Source of the DNA: Zingiber officinale
Lineage: Eukaryota; Streptophyta; Magnoliopsida; Zingiberales; Zingiberaceae
Assembly (NCBI RefSeq): GCF_018446385.1
Contig: NC_056002.1
Location: forward strand, 37,682,063 to 37,746,062
Length of the DNA stretch: 64,000 bases
Reading direction: 5' to 3'
Shown here: positions 30,790-42,613 of the stretch, piece after piece
Layout of the letters: the number at the start of each line of letters is the position of its first letter
Position numbering within the stretch: the first letter of the stretch is position 1
Notes under the pieces: model-generated
Seen by the model: the letters and a program-made list of their open reading frames with translations, nothing else
Databases searched by the model: none
What the model was told of the DNA's origin: nothing
Translations under genes and position numbers: made by a program

Positions 30790-32528
30790 TGATGTGCGCA
30801 AATATTATGATCATTTACGCATGTTTTAGCGCACTTCCACATACTTTATTCATATATATTCGTTGCATGATTGCCTCTTTCGTCTTGTATTCATTATATA
30901 TATTCTTTTGTTCGGATATCTGCTCTTTGTTTGGTTTTGTGTTGGCAGGGACGATTTTCGGAGCAAAAATGACGATTATCTACGCACCGAAATAAGCCAA
31001 AGAACACGATCGTGCAACACACAGTCTTGTGACCAGACAAAAGGGAGCAGTGCACGGTCGTGCACCCTTGCACGGTCGTGCACCCTTGCACGGTCGTGCA
31101 CCCTTGCACGGTCGTGCACCCTTGCACGGTCGTGCGGCCATAGCAGAGGCGGAGCAGTGCACGGTCGTGCACCCTTGCACGGCCGTGCGACCATGGCAGA
31201 GGCAAAGCAACACACGGTCGTGCATCATTGCACGGTCGTGCCACCCCAGACTGAGACAAAGGAACGCCCGTCCGTGCATTCTTACACGGTCGTGCCTCAG
31301 GGAGCAGAAGCCAGAGACCACACGGTTGTGCCAATCGGCACGGCCGTGCAGCTTCGCCAGAGGAGAGGATGGGCGTGGCCGTGCCAACCTTGCACAGTCG
31401 TGCCACGGGCCGTGAGCCCATACCCTAGCTTATAAAAGGGTCAAGAAACCTATTTTTGAGAGATCTTTGGTTCAGGATTTCGTCCCTCCCCTCGGGGAAA
31501 GCCGTCGAGCTTCATCCACTGCCGTCTCTTCACGATCCGTCCATCTCCGGAGCAAGGAAGCATCCCCAAGACATCGGACTCATCAAGCATCTCTTCTTCC
31601 TTTCCTTCTAAGGTTGTAAGTATGCTTTTATTTATGTTCTGGGGTTGTTCTTCCCCCCACAATGGAGTAGACACCCTCTTCTAGGATTAGGGAGTATTTG
31701 TAATGCAATGGAGATGTAGAACTATATAGATTCACTTTGTTTCTATACGATAACTTGTTAATGTCTTGTTCATGCTTATTTGAGATGTTTATATTTCTAT
31801 TCTTTGATTGATTGATGTGGAGGATTGTTGATCCCGCAAAGAGGATACCTTAGAGTGTATTGACCAAGGTACCATAATGACAGGGGTAACCCTTTCCGGA
31901 CGTCTAAGACATTCCCTCAAAAGGAGAGACAAACCCTTAGGAACTGCTGCTCTCGTAAAGATAGTTCTCTAGATCGTATACCCGAGTGGCCCTAGTGACA
32001 AGGGTAACTCATTCACGGACGTCTAGGACATTCTCTTGAAAGGAGAGGCAATTCCTCCATAAGGAAGTAGGTAACCGTACCAAACATCTTCCCTTATTCT
32101 TATTGTTCTTTACTAGATATGTATCCCAGTGATCTACCGAGGCGCCCTCGTGACAGGGGGGTTAACCGTTACAGGATTTCACAAGGATCGTCTCTACGTG
32201 ATACTTAGGGATACTGGCCAATCTAACTTCCTGCAAGAGCATTGACATAGAAGATAGAAACTAAGCAATCTATGTAGTATCTCCTACTATTACAATGAAA
32301 CCAGAATCCTAAAATCCATATCCCAAAGCTCATTCCCTCCAAGATCAATTCTCTCTCTTCTCTCTTTTCTCACTTTCCTCTTCTCTCTCTCTTACTCTCC
32401 TTTCTCACCAATCTTAGGTTTGTCTAGATAACATACCTTACGACATCTCTAGTGCTTAATCAATAGTCCCTGTGGATTCGATATTTTTATTACTGGCGAC
32501 AAAACCGTACACTTGCGGTTGCGTAACA
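30790..32528 (+). repeat. Athila-like 5' LTR
   Basis: 1739 bp. The palindrome array at 31015-31410 includes five tandem copies of an 18-bp unit ACGGTCGTGCACCCTTGC (31050-31135); the 3' LTR has two. TATA box at 31431. The tail ends CCGTACACTTGCGGTTGCGTAACA. Confidence 0.95.
31431..31438 (+). promoter_or_regulatory. Athila-like LTR TATA box (5' LTR)
   Basis: GCTTATAAAAGGGTC just after the palindrome array. This copy should drive the element's transcript. Confidence 0.7.
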
Positions 32529-32534
32529 AGTTTT

Positions 32535-32552
32535 TTGCGCCGTTGCCGGTGA
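32535..32552 (+). other. Athila-type primer-binding site
   Basis: TTGCGCCGTTGCCGGTGA, two differences from the TGGCGCCGTTGCCGGGGA site I know for Athila-group elements (tRNA-Asp type, from memory). It lies 6 bp from the LTR. Confidence 0.7.
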
Positions 32553-32873
32553 CTGTTTGCATTAACATTAGTAGATTAGCAATTTAGTTAACCTAGACTT
32601 GTGAATAGTTTGTGTTTTTCCATTTTATATTGCAATTTGTTTTCCATATACATAATCCAAAAAAAAAACACTGCATTTTTTTTCTTGCAATTTAAATTCT
32701 GCATTGTCAATTCTTGTTAAAAAAATAATAATAAAATAAAAAATAAAAATAAAAATCTGCATCTCCTTTCTTGTTTTTAAATTATGCATTTATTTTTTTT
32801 TTTTGTTTATTTCTCATATAGCATTTTATTTCTTGTCTTTCATTTTTCTCATATATATTTTTTTTAGATATTC
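32553..32873. other. Leader between PBS and gag
   Basis: T-rich with A- and T-runs; no feature seen. Confidence 0.5.
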
Positions 32874-34322
32874 ATGAGTACTAACATGTCAAGCAGGGCC
32901 CTAAGAGGTTTTTCTGCACCCATTTCTACAAGATTTTTATTTCCTATTGTGCAGCCTCATATTGAAACAGAAAGTTTTCAACTAGACCCAGAGTTAATTT
33001 CCATGATACAAGGTCACAAATTTAGAGGAGAAGCATCAGAAAGTCCTTATCTACACCTTGAGACATTTCTAGAGCTTTGTGATATGGTGAATTATGAAGG
33101 AGTATCAGCAGATGCAGTTCGGTTGATGACATTTCCTTTTAGCATCAAGGATAAAGCAAAGACTTGGTTATATTCTCTCCATCCTCAAAACATCACAAGT
33201 TGGGAACAATTGGAGCAGCAATTTCTGAATCATTTTTTCCCTCCAAGTAGAACAATCTACATGAGGTGTTGCATCATAAATTTTGCTCAGGCACATGGAG
33301 AATCAATATTTGAAGCATGGGACAGATTCAAGAGTCTACAAAGACAGTGCCCTCATCATGGTTTAGAGAAATGGCTGATTCTACACATATTCTATAAGGG
33401 GATTTCCTTTTCAGATAAGTTCTTGTTAGATTCATCAGCTGGAGGTTCTTTAATGGACAAGAGTATAGAAGAAGCTTATACATTGATTGATCAAGTGACA
33501 TTGAACCTCCATGGATGGTCGAGCAAAAGTTGGATGGAATCTCCCTCAGAAATTCAAGAAGTACAAGCCATATATACAAGAGAGTCTGTCAAACAAAATG
33601 CAGTTCAACCACCCAAGAATATCGAAATTTAGAAGTCACGGAATGAGGAGTTCAAACATTTGGGGGCAAGGATTGAGAGCATAGTTTCAAAATGGTTCAA
33701 AGAAGATCCCCCTCCTTTGTAGACAAAATCTAGTGAGATGTGTAATGATATTGAGTTGAGAAAAGGAAAGAATCATGAAGAACTTCTGAAGAAGGACATG
33801 TTTAGAATTGAGGAGAAAAATAATAGAAGATCACAAGAACTCAATTTCATTTCTCCAGGAAGTTCCCAAAGGCCACAAGTACCTTTCCCTTAACGGTTGA
33901 TCACACCATCACTAGACAAGAAGTTTGAACCTCTGTCACAAGCTCAACCATTCTCAAGACCTTCACCAAAGGTTCCTTTTCCACAAAGGCTAGTGAGGTC
34001 TACTGAAAACAAAGACTTTGGCAAATTCTGTGACATTAATATGATTGAGTGTAGATTTCTGGATGTATATGAAGATGAGGACTCTTCAGATGATGATTGT
34101 GATGATAATGCAGCCGACAACAAGTTTTCAGATCTACCTTCTGGGTTTATAGGGTGTTATGATGAAATTGAGTTTTCGGATGATGAATGTGATGTGGTAG
34201 ATCAACTTGAAACTGCAAATGATGTTAGTGATCCTCCTATAGAAGATTCTCCCACTAGGATATTGATGTTGGTTTATTTTTTGATGCTTTTGTTGATGAT
34301 GATAATATTGAAGAATGTGTAG
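32874..34322 (+). pseudogene. Athila-like gag with in-frame stops
   Basis: Starts MSTNMSSRALRGFSAPISTR at 32874. Residues about 55-175 match the plant gypsy gag domain (Retrotrans_gag): LMTFPFSIKDKAKTWLYSL, WEQLEQQFLNHFFPPSRT and EAWDRFKSLQRQCPHHG. The frame stops with TAG at 33630, TAG near 33720 and TAA at 33891, but stays in register throughout to 34322; the last part is Asp-rich. No zinc knuckle is recognisable. It would form the particle shell if translated whole; now non-functional unless the stops are read through. Confidence 0.8.
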
Positions 34323-34333
34323 GGAGCTATGTT

Positions 34334-34930
34334 TTGGAAGTAGCATCTCAAGAATCACCTCTTTCGATCACACAACCAATTGATGATATGGAATTTGTAA
34401 GAATGGAATTGGTTGATGATAAATGTGTAGGGACTTTTGCAATGGAAGTGAAGCCCCAAGAATCACCACCTTTTATAGCATCAACACCTGAGCCAGAGCC
34501 AGAGCCAGAACCATCATTTAATTCTGAAGAATTCACATCCACATGTTTATAACTTTCAGGTATATCTCAACAATGCAAGGTTAGTATTTCTAGTGATCTT
34601 TTGGAAGATTTTATAGAGGTACCTATAATTGATTTTGTTGGATGTGATTCAATTTTTGATACATATTCAGTTCATACTAATACGGTTCTAGTTCCTTCTT
34701 ATATTACATGCTTGTGGGAGGTTTGCCTTTCTTTTGGGTGTGTAGATTTTCATGGAGCCTATAATTGGAAGCTCGATCTGAACCGTCTTCGACCTCCTAA
34801 AAGAATTTCCAAGAAGACGAAGATGGAGAGGGTGATTCTTCACTCTTTGATGAAAGCTCCTTCCATAATAAGAGCCCTTGGTAAGAGGGTTCTAAAATAT
34901 CTTACCCCTCCAAGAGCGAGATTTCGATGA
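34334..34930 (+). pseudogene. Continuation ORF remnants (acidic and basic parts)
   Basis: A different frame from gag: 34334-34552 (EPEPEPEPS repeat, two MEV...PQESP/SQESP blocks) and 34601-34930 (ending RALGKRVLKYLTPPRARFR). The FHGAYNWKLDLNRLRPPKRI part suggests a once-conserved protein. I recognise no named family; it occupies the place where pol should begin. Confidence 0.45.
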
Positions 34931-36160
34931 ATCTAATGACGTGGTTGAGCTAATGACCTTAAACAAGCGCTTCTTGGGAGACAACCCAAGTTCATTTTCC
35001 TTGTTTTCTTTTTAGTTTATTTTTACTTCATTGATAATAAATCATACCCTCTACTTAATTTTTCTTGTCTATCTTATTTTTGTAGATTTCAAAGGTGTGG
35101 AGGAATGCGAGCATTGGATAGAGGAGTATCTTCAAAAACATGAATGTCTCATCACTTAGTAAATTCTCTTACTTTAAATTTCCTCCACATTGTTTTTAGT
35201 TTTCATTGGGACAATGAAAAGTTTAAGCCTGGGGGGATGCATTAGATGCATTTAGTTTAGTTCAGTTTTTACTTATTTCTTTTTGCTTAGTAGTTCCATT
35301 CTACATCATATTATGATTGTTTGTTCCTTATTGCAAAATACTAGCACGTTTATTCTAGATTTTATGTGGTTCATGTGCTAGTATGTTTAGTGATCTATCT
35401 TTTTCTATCTATGATAGCATGAAGTGAGCAATGTTTTTACTATAAGAGTTTAAGTATTAGCCTTGTTTTAGGACCTCTATACACTATGGCTATTTTTTAT
35501 GGTTGATAACTCTAAAATAGTCATGATTCATAGGATTGGACTAGTACTTGTGTTTCTATGGTGACCTCTCAACTACATTTTGGTTACTGGATAAACTCAG
35601 ATCATGTAAGCTCATTTGGAAAAATCAATCCCAAAAAAAAATAAATAAATAAAAATATGAAAAAATAAATGAAGGTTTGTTCAAGTTTGATACTTTGCAA
35701 ACATTCAAAGTAAAAAAAATGGAAAAAATAAGGGATAAAAAAATATTTGTCGTGAGTGGAAACTAGCAATTCACCCATTTGAGATCGAGTTAGGTTACTG
35801 GGGAAATGAATGCTATGTTTCTTTTGATACTGGGTATTCCTTTGAGACCTTGTGTAGACGATGCATAGCATTTTTTTAGGGGAACGAACCTTGCGTGTGG
35901 CAGGTAAGTGCCTATCGCCGGATACATAAGGAACACAATTTTATGACGACTTGACTAGACTTAGGGATTGAAACTTGATAAATTTAGGTCACCTTCGCAC
36001 TGAGCACGGAGGACTACTACTTAGGTCATACTTAAATTACTTTTGTATCTTGCTCACCAATGAAATCATTTGATAGAATTAGATTGACTTGCTAGAGATT
36101 ATGACGCACTATCTAACCACGTGAATCTAGATTGCGAGTTTTGCTTGAGGACAAGCAAAG
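34931..36160. other. Non-coding 3' internal region of the Athila-like element
   Basis: AT-rich. A purine-tract-like TTTAAGCCTGGGGGGATGC at 35223 resembles the real tract at 36161 and may be an older end. No RT or integrase motif in six frames. Confidence 0.55.
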
Positions 36161-36177
36161 GTTTAAGTCTGGGGGTG
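36161..36177 (+). other. Athila-like polypurine tract
   Basis: GTTTAAGTCTGGGGGTG directly before the 3' LTR, preceded by TTGAGGACAAGCAAAG, a conserved lead in plant gypsy elements. Confidence 0.75.
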
Positions 36178-37852
36178 TGATGTGCGCAAATATTATGATC
36201 ATTTACGCATGTTTTAGCGCACTTCCACGTACTTTATTCATATATATTCGTTGCATGATTGTCTCTTTCTTCTTGTATTCATTATATATATTCTTTTGTT
36301 CGGATATCTGCTCTTTGTTTGATTTTGTATTGACAGTGACGATTTTCGGAGCAAAAACGACGATTATCTACGCACCAAAACAAGCCAAAGAACACAGTCG
36401 TGCAACACATGGTCGTGTGACAAGACAAAAGGGAGCAGTGCACGGTCATGCACCCTTGCATGGCCGTGTGGCCATAGCAGAGGTGGAGCAGTGCACGATC
36501 GTGCACCCTTGCACGGCCGTGCGGCCATAGCAGAGCCAAAGCAGCACACGACCGTGCATCATTGCACGGTCGTGCCACCCCAGGCCGAGACAAAGGAACG
36601 CCCGACCATGCATTCTTGCAGGACCGTGCCTCAAGGAGTAGAAGCCAGAGACCACACGACCGTGCCAATCGGCACGGTCGTGCAACTTCGCCAGAGGAGA
36701 GGCTGGGCGTGGCCATGCCAACCTTGCACGGCCGTGCCACGGGCCGTGCGGCGCCCATACCCTAGCTTATAAAAGGGTCAAGAAACCTATTTTTGAGAGA
36801 TCTTTGGTTCGGGATTTCGTCCCTCCCCTCGGGGAAAGCCGTCGAGCTTCATCCACCGTCGTCTCTTCACGATCCGTCCATCTCCCGAGCAAGGAAGCAT
36901 CCCCAAGACATCGGAATCATCAAGCATCTCTTCTTCCTTTCCTTCTAAGGTTGTAAGTATGCTTTTATTTATGTTCTGGGGTTGTTCTTCCCCCACAATG
37001 GAGTAGACGCCCTCTTCTAGGATTAGGGAGTATTTGTAATGCAATGGAGATGTAGAACTATATAGATTCACTTTGTTTCTATACGATGACTTGTTAATGT
37101 CTTGTTCATGCTTGTTTGAGATGTTTATATTTCTATTCTTTGATTGATTGATGTGGAGGATTGTTGATCCCGCAAAGAGGATACCTTAGAGCGTATTGAC
37201 CAAGGTACCATAGTGACAGGGGTAACCCTTTCCGGACGTTCCCTCAAAAGGAGAGACAATCCCTTAGGAATTGCTGCTCTCAAAAAGAAAGTGCTCTAGA
37301 TCGTATACTCGAGGGGCCCTAGTGACAAGGATAACCCGTTCACGGATGTCTAGGACATTCTCTTGAAAGGAGAGGCAATTCCTCCATAAGGGAGTAGGTA
37401 ACCGTACGAACCTCTACCCTTATCCTTATTGTTATTTACTAGATATGTATCCCAGTGATCTACCGAGGCGTCCTCGTGACAGGGGGGTTAACCGTTACAG
37501 GATTTCACAAGGATCGTCTCTACGTGATACTTAGGGATACTGGCCAATCTAACTTCCTGCAAGAGCATTGACATAGAAGATAGAAACTAAGCAATCTATG
37601 TAGTATCTCCTACTATTACAATGAAACCGGAATCCTAAAATCCATATCCCAAAGCTCATTCCCTCCAAGATCGATTCTCTCTTCTCTCTCTTCTCACTTT
37701 CCTCTTCTCTCTCTCTTACTCTCCTTTCTCACCAATCTTAGACTTGTCTAAATAACTTACCTTGCGACATCTCTAGTGCTTAATCAATAGTCCCTGTGGA
37801 TTCGATATTTTTATTACTGACGATGAAACCGTACACTTGCGGTTGCATAACA
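36178..37852 (+). repeat. Athila-like 3' LTR
   Basis: 1675 bp. Same blocks as the 5' LTR, with three fewer 18-bp palindrome units and a short deletion near 37237. TATA box TATAAAAG at 36768-36775. Confidence 0.95.
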
Positions 37853-38471
37853 GTATGCTCACTTATAAGTAGCACTAGGACGAGAGCTGGGACACCGACC
37901 TGGACGGACGTTAGGCGTGAGAGCTTGCTCACTTATAACTCGCACTAGGACAAGAGTCTGGGACACCGACCTGGATGGTCGTTGGGCGTGAGACTATGCT
38001 CACTTATAACTCGCACTGGGGCGAAAGTCTGGGGCACCGACCTGGAAAGGTCATTGGGCATGAGAGCATGCTCATTTATAACTCGCACTGAGGCGAGAGT
38101 CTGGGACACTGACCTGGACGATCGTTGGGCGTGAGAGCATGCTCACTTATAACTCGCACTGGGGCGAGAGTTTGGGACACCGACTTGGATGGTCGTTGGG
38201 CGTGAGAGCATGCTCACTTATAACTCACACTGGGGCGAGAGTCTGGGACACCGACCGGGATGGTCGTTGGGCGTGAGAGCATGCTCACTTATAACTCGCA
38301 CTGGGGCAAGAGTCTGGGACACCAACCTGGACGGTCGTTGGGCGAGAGAGCATGCTCACTTATAACTCGCACTGGGGCGAGAGTCTGGGACACCGACCTG
38401 GACGGTCGTTGAGCGTGAGAGCATGCTCACTTATAACTCGTACTAGGGCGAGAGTCTGGGAGACCGACCTG
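37853..38471. repeat. Tandem array, right half (9 units of about 73 bp)
   Basis: Continues the array broken at 30789; the first unit starts at the duplicated GTATG and is rather diverged. With the left half this makes 17 units. Confidence 0.95.
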
Positions 38472-39170
38472 GCTGCCCTTAAGAAACTCTTATGGGCTGG
38501 TCCAAGAATCGGATTAATAGTTGCAGACTGGCCTGGAGATTGTTCCTGCAATTCCCGCTCGGGTGTTTTACTGTAGATGTCTAGCCAGCTGCACGCTACT
38601 TGTGATATTTCTTGCAAATATCTCAGACAAATTTTAATTAAATCATCTATTTGTTTATTTTCAATCTTAAGGAGCACCAAATTCAAATTCTTGCGTCTTT
38701 TCATTTTCCCTCCTCTTTCCCGAGGTGGATTCATAATCATGGCGTATGGCTTTGCTTTTTCCAAGGTAACCGCACGCCCTTTCTTTCTGACGTATAGTCT
38801 TCCCGCGCCGGAATGATGCCGTACAAAAATCCCCCTTCATGATTTCCTTATCACATCCATCATTAATACCTTTTTAATGTCTTTCCTAGGGAAGCAACAC
38901 TTGTCCCACGAACCCTTACCGTCACTGTAGCTGATCAACGCCTTTTAGCACGTGACCCTAGATCCGACGCCTCACAGCATTATTCCTTCTTTCCTCTCTT
39001 TCGATGCTTCCTAGGGTTTTGGCTTTATAAACCCTAAAGGTTGTCCGCCGTCACCTTCTCACCTTTCGCACTGTTTCTGACTCTTCCACCTTTTCTCGCT
39101 CTTCCTGCTAAGTCTCCCTATTGCTTGCGAGCTCTTCTTTTCCTTCCCTTCATTCCTCCACAATCTCCTC
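38472..39170. other. Spacer and leader of aORF1
   Basis: No coding sequence supported. Contains the CCTAGGGTTTTGGCTTTATAAACCC promoter block and a CT-rich leader before the ATG. Confidence 0.5.
39026..39031 (+). promoter_or_regulatory. TATA box of aORF1
   Basis: GGCTTTATAAACCCTAAAGG, 145 bp upstream of the ATG at 39171. Confidence 0.55.
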
Positions 39171-41600
39171 ATGGCTGAAGGTAATGAGGCGCTCTGGTAT
39201 TCATACTATATTTCAAATTTAGACAACAGTGACCTGTTTCAAATTCGTACCAATCTGTGTCTTACTGATGACTATCAATTACGAGCTCCCCGACCGGATG
39301 AGCCTCCTTCTTCTCCTCCCCAAGGGTTTGTAACCTTCTTCAAAGATCAGCTCTTGGGGGGTCTTCGCTTTCCTCTTCATCCAATTATCTCTTCTTTGAG
39401 TCAGTACTTCTGTATCCCGCTTTCACAGTTTGCTCCAAACACTATTCGTGCTATCTGCGACATGGTCATCCTCTGTAGGGTGTACCAGATTACTCTAACC
39501 ACAGAACTTTTCCATCACTTCTATTCTCTGAAACGATCTGAGCCTGGCGTGTTCATGGTGCAATCCAGGGTGGGATGTAAATTCTTCACCGATATGCCTT
39601 CCTCCAACAAAGGTTGGAAGTCTTGCTTCTTCTTTATCCGACTTCCTGGGTCGGTGACTTGGCCGACCCAATGGCGCTCCACTCTTCCTACCCCTTTTGA
39701 ACTACCTGAAGATAGGCACCAACCTGCCTGCTACCCAGCTTCAGAGACAATAAAAGGAGCTCGCCTTCTCCTGTCTATAATTTTGCAAGAAGGCTTTTTG
39801 CACTTTTTTGGACTTAGCCCGGTTCTTGCAGATATAGGAGCTCCTTTTGATAAGATGTTGCTCTCCCTTCCACTAGTCTTCGCTAACTGAGGTATTTTCT
39901 TCTTGCTTTGCAGAGGCTGCTATGTTTCGGGCCTACTCAAAGGAATAAGCCCGAATGCCTAGCCATATTTTGAAGACTGTGGGTAAGGAGGTTGCGAAGG
40001 ACCTAGCCGCTCCTTCAGCCACTTCCTCACACACAACCGCGAAGGAGCCCTCAGAGTCCTCCACTCCATTGCTTCTGTCAGCGGCCCCCTCTAAGACTGG
40101 CCCTACAGCCCTGGAGCCCATCGAAGAAGATCGGGCTCCTCCTCCTCCTCCAGACAAACGCCTGCGCCTCCAGCGCAAACGTAAGAGAGTCGCTCCTTCA
40201 GTCCCATCTTCTCCGCTTCCTCTGCTTGGGCAGACTTCTTCCAAGCTTCCCAAAGTCCAAGCGCAAACAGCCAGAGTTCCTGCTCAAGAGTCTCCTCGAG
40301 TGGCGGAAGTCCCGGCCCCTACTCCTGTCCGGGTCTTGGCTCCTGAGCAGACTAGTCCTTCTACTCAAGACCAGCCCGGGAGCTCTGCAGCCCCTTCTGC
40401 TCTTCTTGCCGCCCCCTCCCCGTCAACTGCATGCACCAAGGCACGGTCCCAGAGGAGCGAACAAGATTTCACAACTTCCTGGCGCCTGCCCTCCGTGGCC
40501 GAATCGAACTCAGAGGAAACTTCATCAGAGGCTGGCGACATTCCTGTCCGCGGCAAAATTCAGCTGCACGGTGCCCTAGCCACCTTTTGGCAATCAGCCA
40601 ACGAGCAATTCTGGGGAGGCTCTCAGTGGGAAAGCCTGGATCTGGTTTCCCAACTTATTATATCGGTGAGTTTTCCTTTCCCTGGCCTAACTCTGACATT
40701 ATTTTTGACCTTCTTCTTTCTACCGGGCAGGCCTGCTCCAGCAGCCTGAGCTTGACCCAGTTTGTCGCTGACCTGCTATGAGAAAACGAGTCACTGAAGG
40801 CTCGTTTGCAAGAGCTGGAGTTGCCACTTACTCCCCGTGACCCGTTTGACCCTTTGGATTCCTATCTGCACGCGACAGGGGAGTCTGCTCATTCTGCTCG
40901 GGGCCTAGCTCAAGATTCTTCCGAGAAGATAAAAGAACTACAAGCGGCCCTGAGGACTAGCGACTCTAAACTGAATTCGGAGGGCCAGCGCCGTCGTCAG
41001 TTGGCGATTGAGCTGGAGGGGAAAGAGTCCAAGGTGTCCACTCTCTTGGCAGACCTGAAGGCACTCTAGGAATCCAATAAAGCTTTGCAGAAAGACCTGG
41101 ATGTGGCCCGGGCTGACCTGGCTGCAAGTGTTGACCGAGAGAAAGCTCTTAAGGCTCAGAGGGATCTGGATCAGGCTACCATCAAATCTTTCTAGGCAGA
41201 TCTTCTTCAAGTCCAGGCGGAGACTTCCACCCTCAAGCAGGAGAAGGCGTTGGCCCTTGCCAATGCTGACAAAATACAAGTTGAGTTGATGGAATATAGG
41301 TCAGGCAAAAACGAGCGCCTCAGAGCCTATAGAATTTCCTACGTTAAGTCTCCACTCTTCCAGAAGAAGATAGGGGAATTAATTAATTTGATGCTCTGCT
41401 ATGGAGGGGTGGGTGTTGTGCGCTAGCTATTTGAACACGATCTTCTCCGCTCTGCCCCTTCAAATGAATTCCTGGACAGAGATTGTCTGCTGCGAGAAAT
41501 TCCTGATGAGGCATTCCCTTCTTTCCTGGCCGACGACGACTTCCTAGCTCTTCCAGTACCTCCCCCAAGCGATGTACCTCCAACAAATCCCCAGCCATAA
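39171..41600 (+). pseudogene. aORF1: antisense gag-like ORF of Tat-2, with intron(s) and stops
   Basis: Plus strand, convergent with Tat-2 pol. Exon 1 from ATG 39171 carries the globular domain of plant gypsy-associated ORFs (Transposase_28-type, from memory): PPSSPPQGFVTFFKDQLLGG, LRFPLHPIISSLSQYF, PLSQFAPNTIRAICDM. Exon 1 ends by 39890; an acceptor TTTGCAG is at 39913, donor unresolved. Exon 2 (39914-40665) is a Pro/Ser/Ala-rich linker. A 65-bp intron (GTGAGT at 40666, GGGCAG at 40730) joins it in phase 0 to the last exon, a long coiled coil. In-frame stops at 40779, 41067 and further on break that exon; the frame then runs to TAA at 41598. Protein function unknown. Confidence 0.7.
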
Positions 41601-42309
41601 TGTAACATCTTTAATGTATAGACATTTGGAATCTACTTTTATTTGAAGTTATTTAACTTTAGAGAATCCTCAGTCTGCTGTTATCCGCAATTACTTAAGA
41701 AATCTCTCGACTATTATCTCTACCTTGAGAACTGTTTCTTATTCCCCGACCTCGGGCCTGCTTATTCCCCGACCTGATATCTGTTTGCTCCCCGACCTGC
41801 GATCTGTTTGTTCCCCGACCTGGGATTTGTTTTGATTTTGATGATGTTCTGACTAGTCCCCCTGCCCTGGAACTCTTCTTACTCAGTGTCCCGAGCTGAC
41901 TCCCGAACTGGGTTCACCCCTTAAACTTAGCAAAGGTGAAACACCAGGAGTGTACAAAAAACCCCAACGCTTCGTGATATAGTACCGTTCTTTCCCGAGG
42001 TAACTCATGATGACCCTCGTACTTCGCGCCATTTACTATTTCCCGCCCCTCCTTTCTCGCTTCGTTTTCTATGATGATCGTGCGGTTCCTTTTTGCACAA
42101 ATATTCTAAACTACTTTTATTACGAGCTGTTGGATGATGGTTTAACTGTTCTACCCTCATGGATATTGGCTATATATAGGTCATCTCCTCTACCCTATGT
42201 AACTTTTTCTCCTGCTTCTCTGCTATCGCTCTCTGCTCTCTCCGATCCCTCGCTTCTTTGCGCCCTCTGCCTCATCCTCTTGCTCCCGGCTTGTTCTTAA
42301 GTCTTCCGT
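41601..42309. other. Spacer and leader of aORF2
   Basis: A 30-bp repeat CCCGACCTG-GATCTGTTTGTTC lies at 41738-41830. A TATA box and a CT-rich leader precede aORF2. Confidence 0.55.
42171..42178 (+). promoter_or_regulatory. TATA box of aORF2
   Basis: TTGGCTATATATAGGTC, 139 bp upstream of the ATG at 42310. Confidence 0.55.
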
Positions 42310-42613
42310 ATGACCTTTCCTAACATCGTTTACCCCCCTGGGGTCTCTACTTTTGTTGGCATGGATCTGGATGATCTTCACTTTATCTATGAAATCTCCG
42401 ATGACATGCATATCATCATTCCCAACACATTGCACCAGGCATCTTTCCCTCCAGCAGGCTATGTCATCTTCTACCAGGAGCAATTCGTGGCGGGGCTTCG
42501 TTTCCCCATTCATCCTTTGTTCTCCGACATAAGTCGTTATTTCAGAATTTCTTTGGGCCAACTAACTCCCAACTCTATAAGGAATCTGAGCGGCTTTGTG
42601 GTCTTATGTGAAG

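Larger units (their letters stand above)
30790..37852 (+). mobile_element. Gag-only Athila-like Ty3/gypsy element
   Basis: LTRs 30790-32528 and 36178-37852 (TGATGTGCGC ... ATAACA), flanked by GCATG (30785-30789) and GTATG (37853-37857), a 5-bp duplication with one difference. A PBS follows the 5' LTR and a purine tract with the Athila-type GAGGACAAGCAAAGGTTTAAG lead precedes the 3' LTR. The interior codes for a damaged gag and an acidic ORF, with no protease, RT or integrase, so it is non-autonomous. The two LTRs are very alike, which argues for a fairly recent insertion. Confidence 0.93.

Noticed and set aside
30863..31435. 190-codon frame rich in ARSC/HGRA repeats
   Set aside because: Translation of the palindrome array in the Athila-like LTR, open in several frames at once because the 18-bp unit has no stops.
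35223..35241. Second 3' LTR boundary in the Athila-like element
   Set aside because: A PPT-like CCTGGGGGG is present, but no LTR start follows; the real tract is at 36161.
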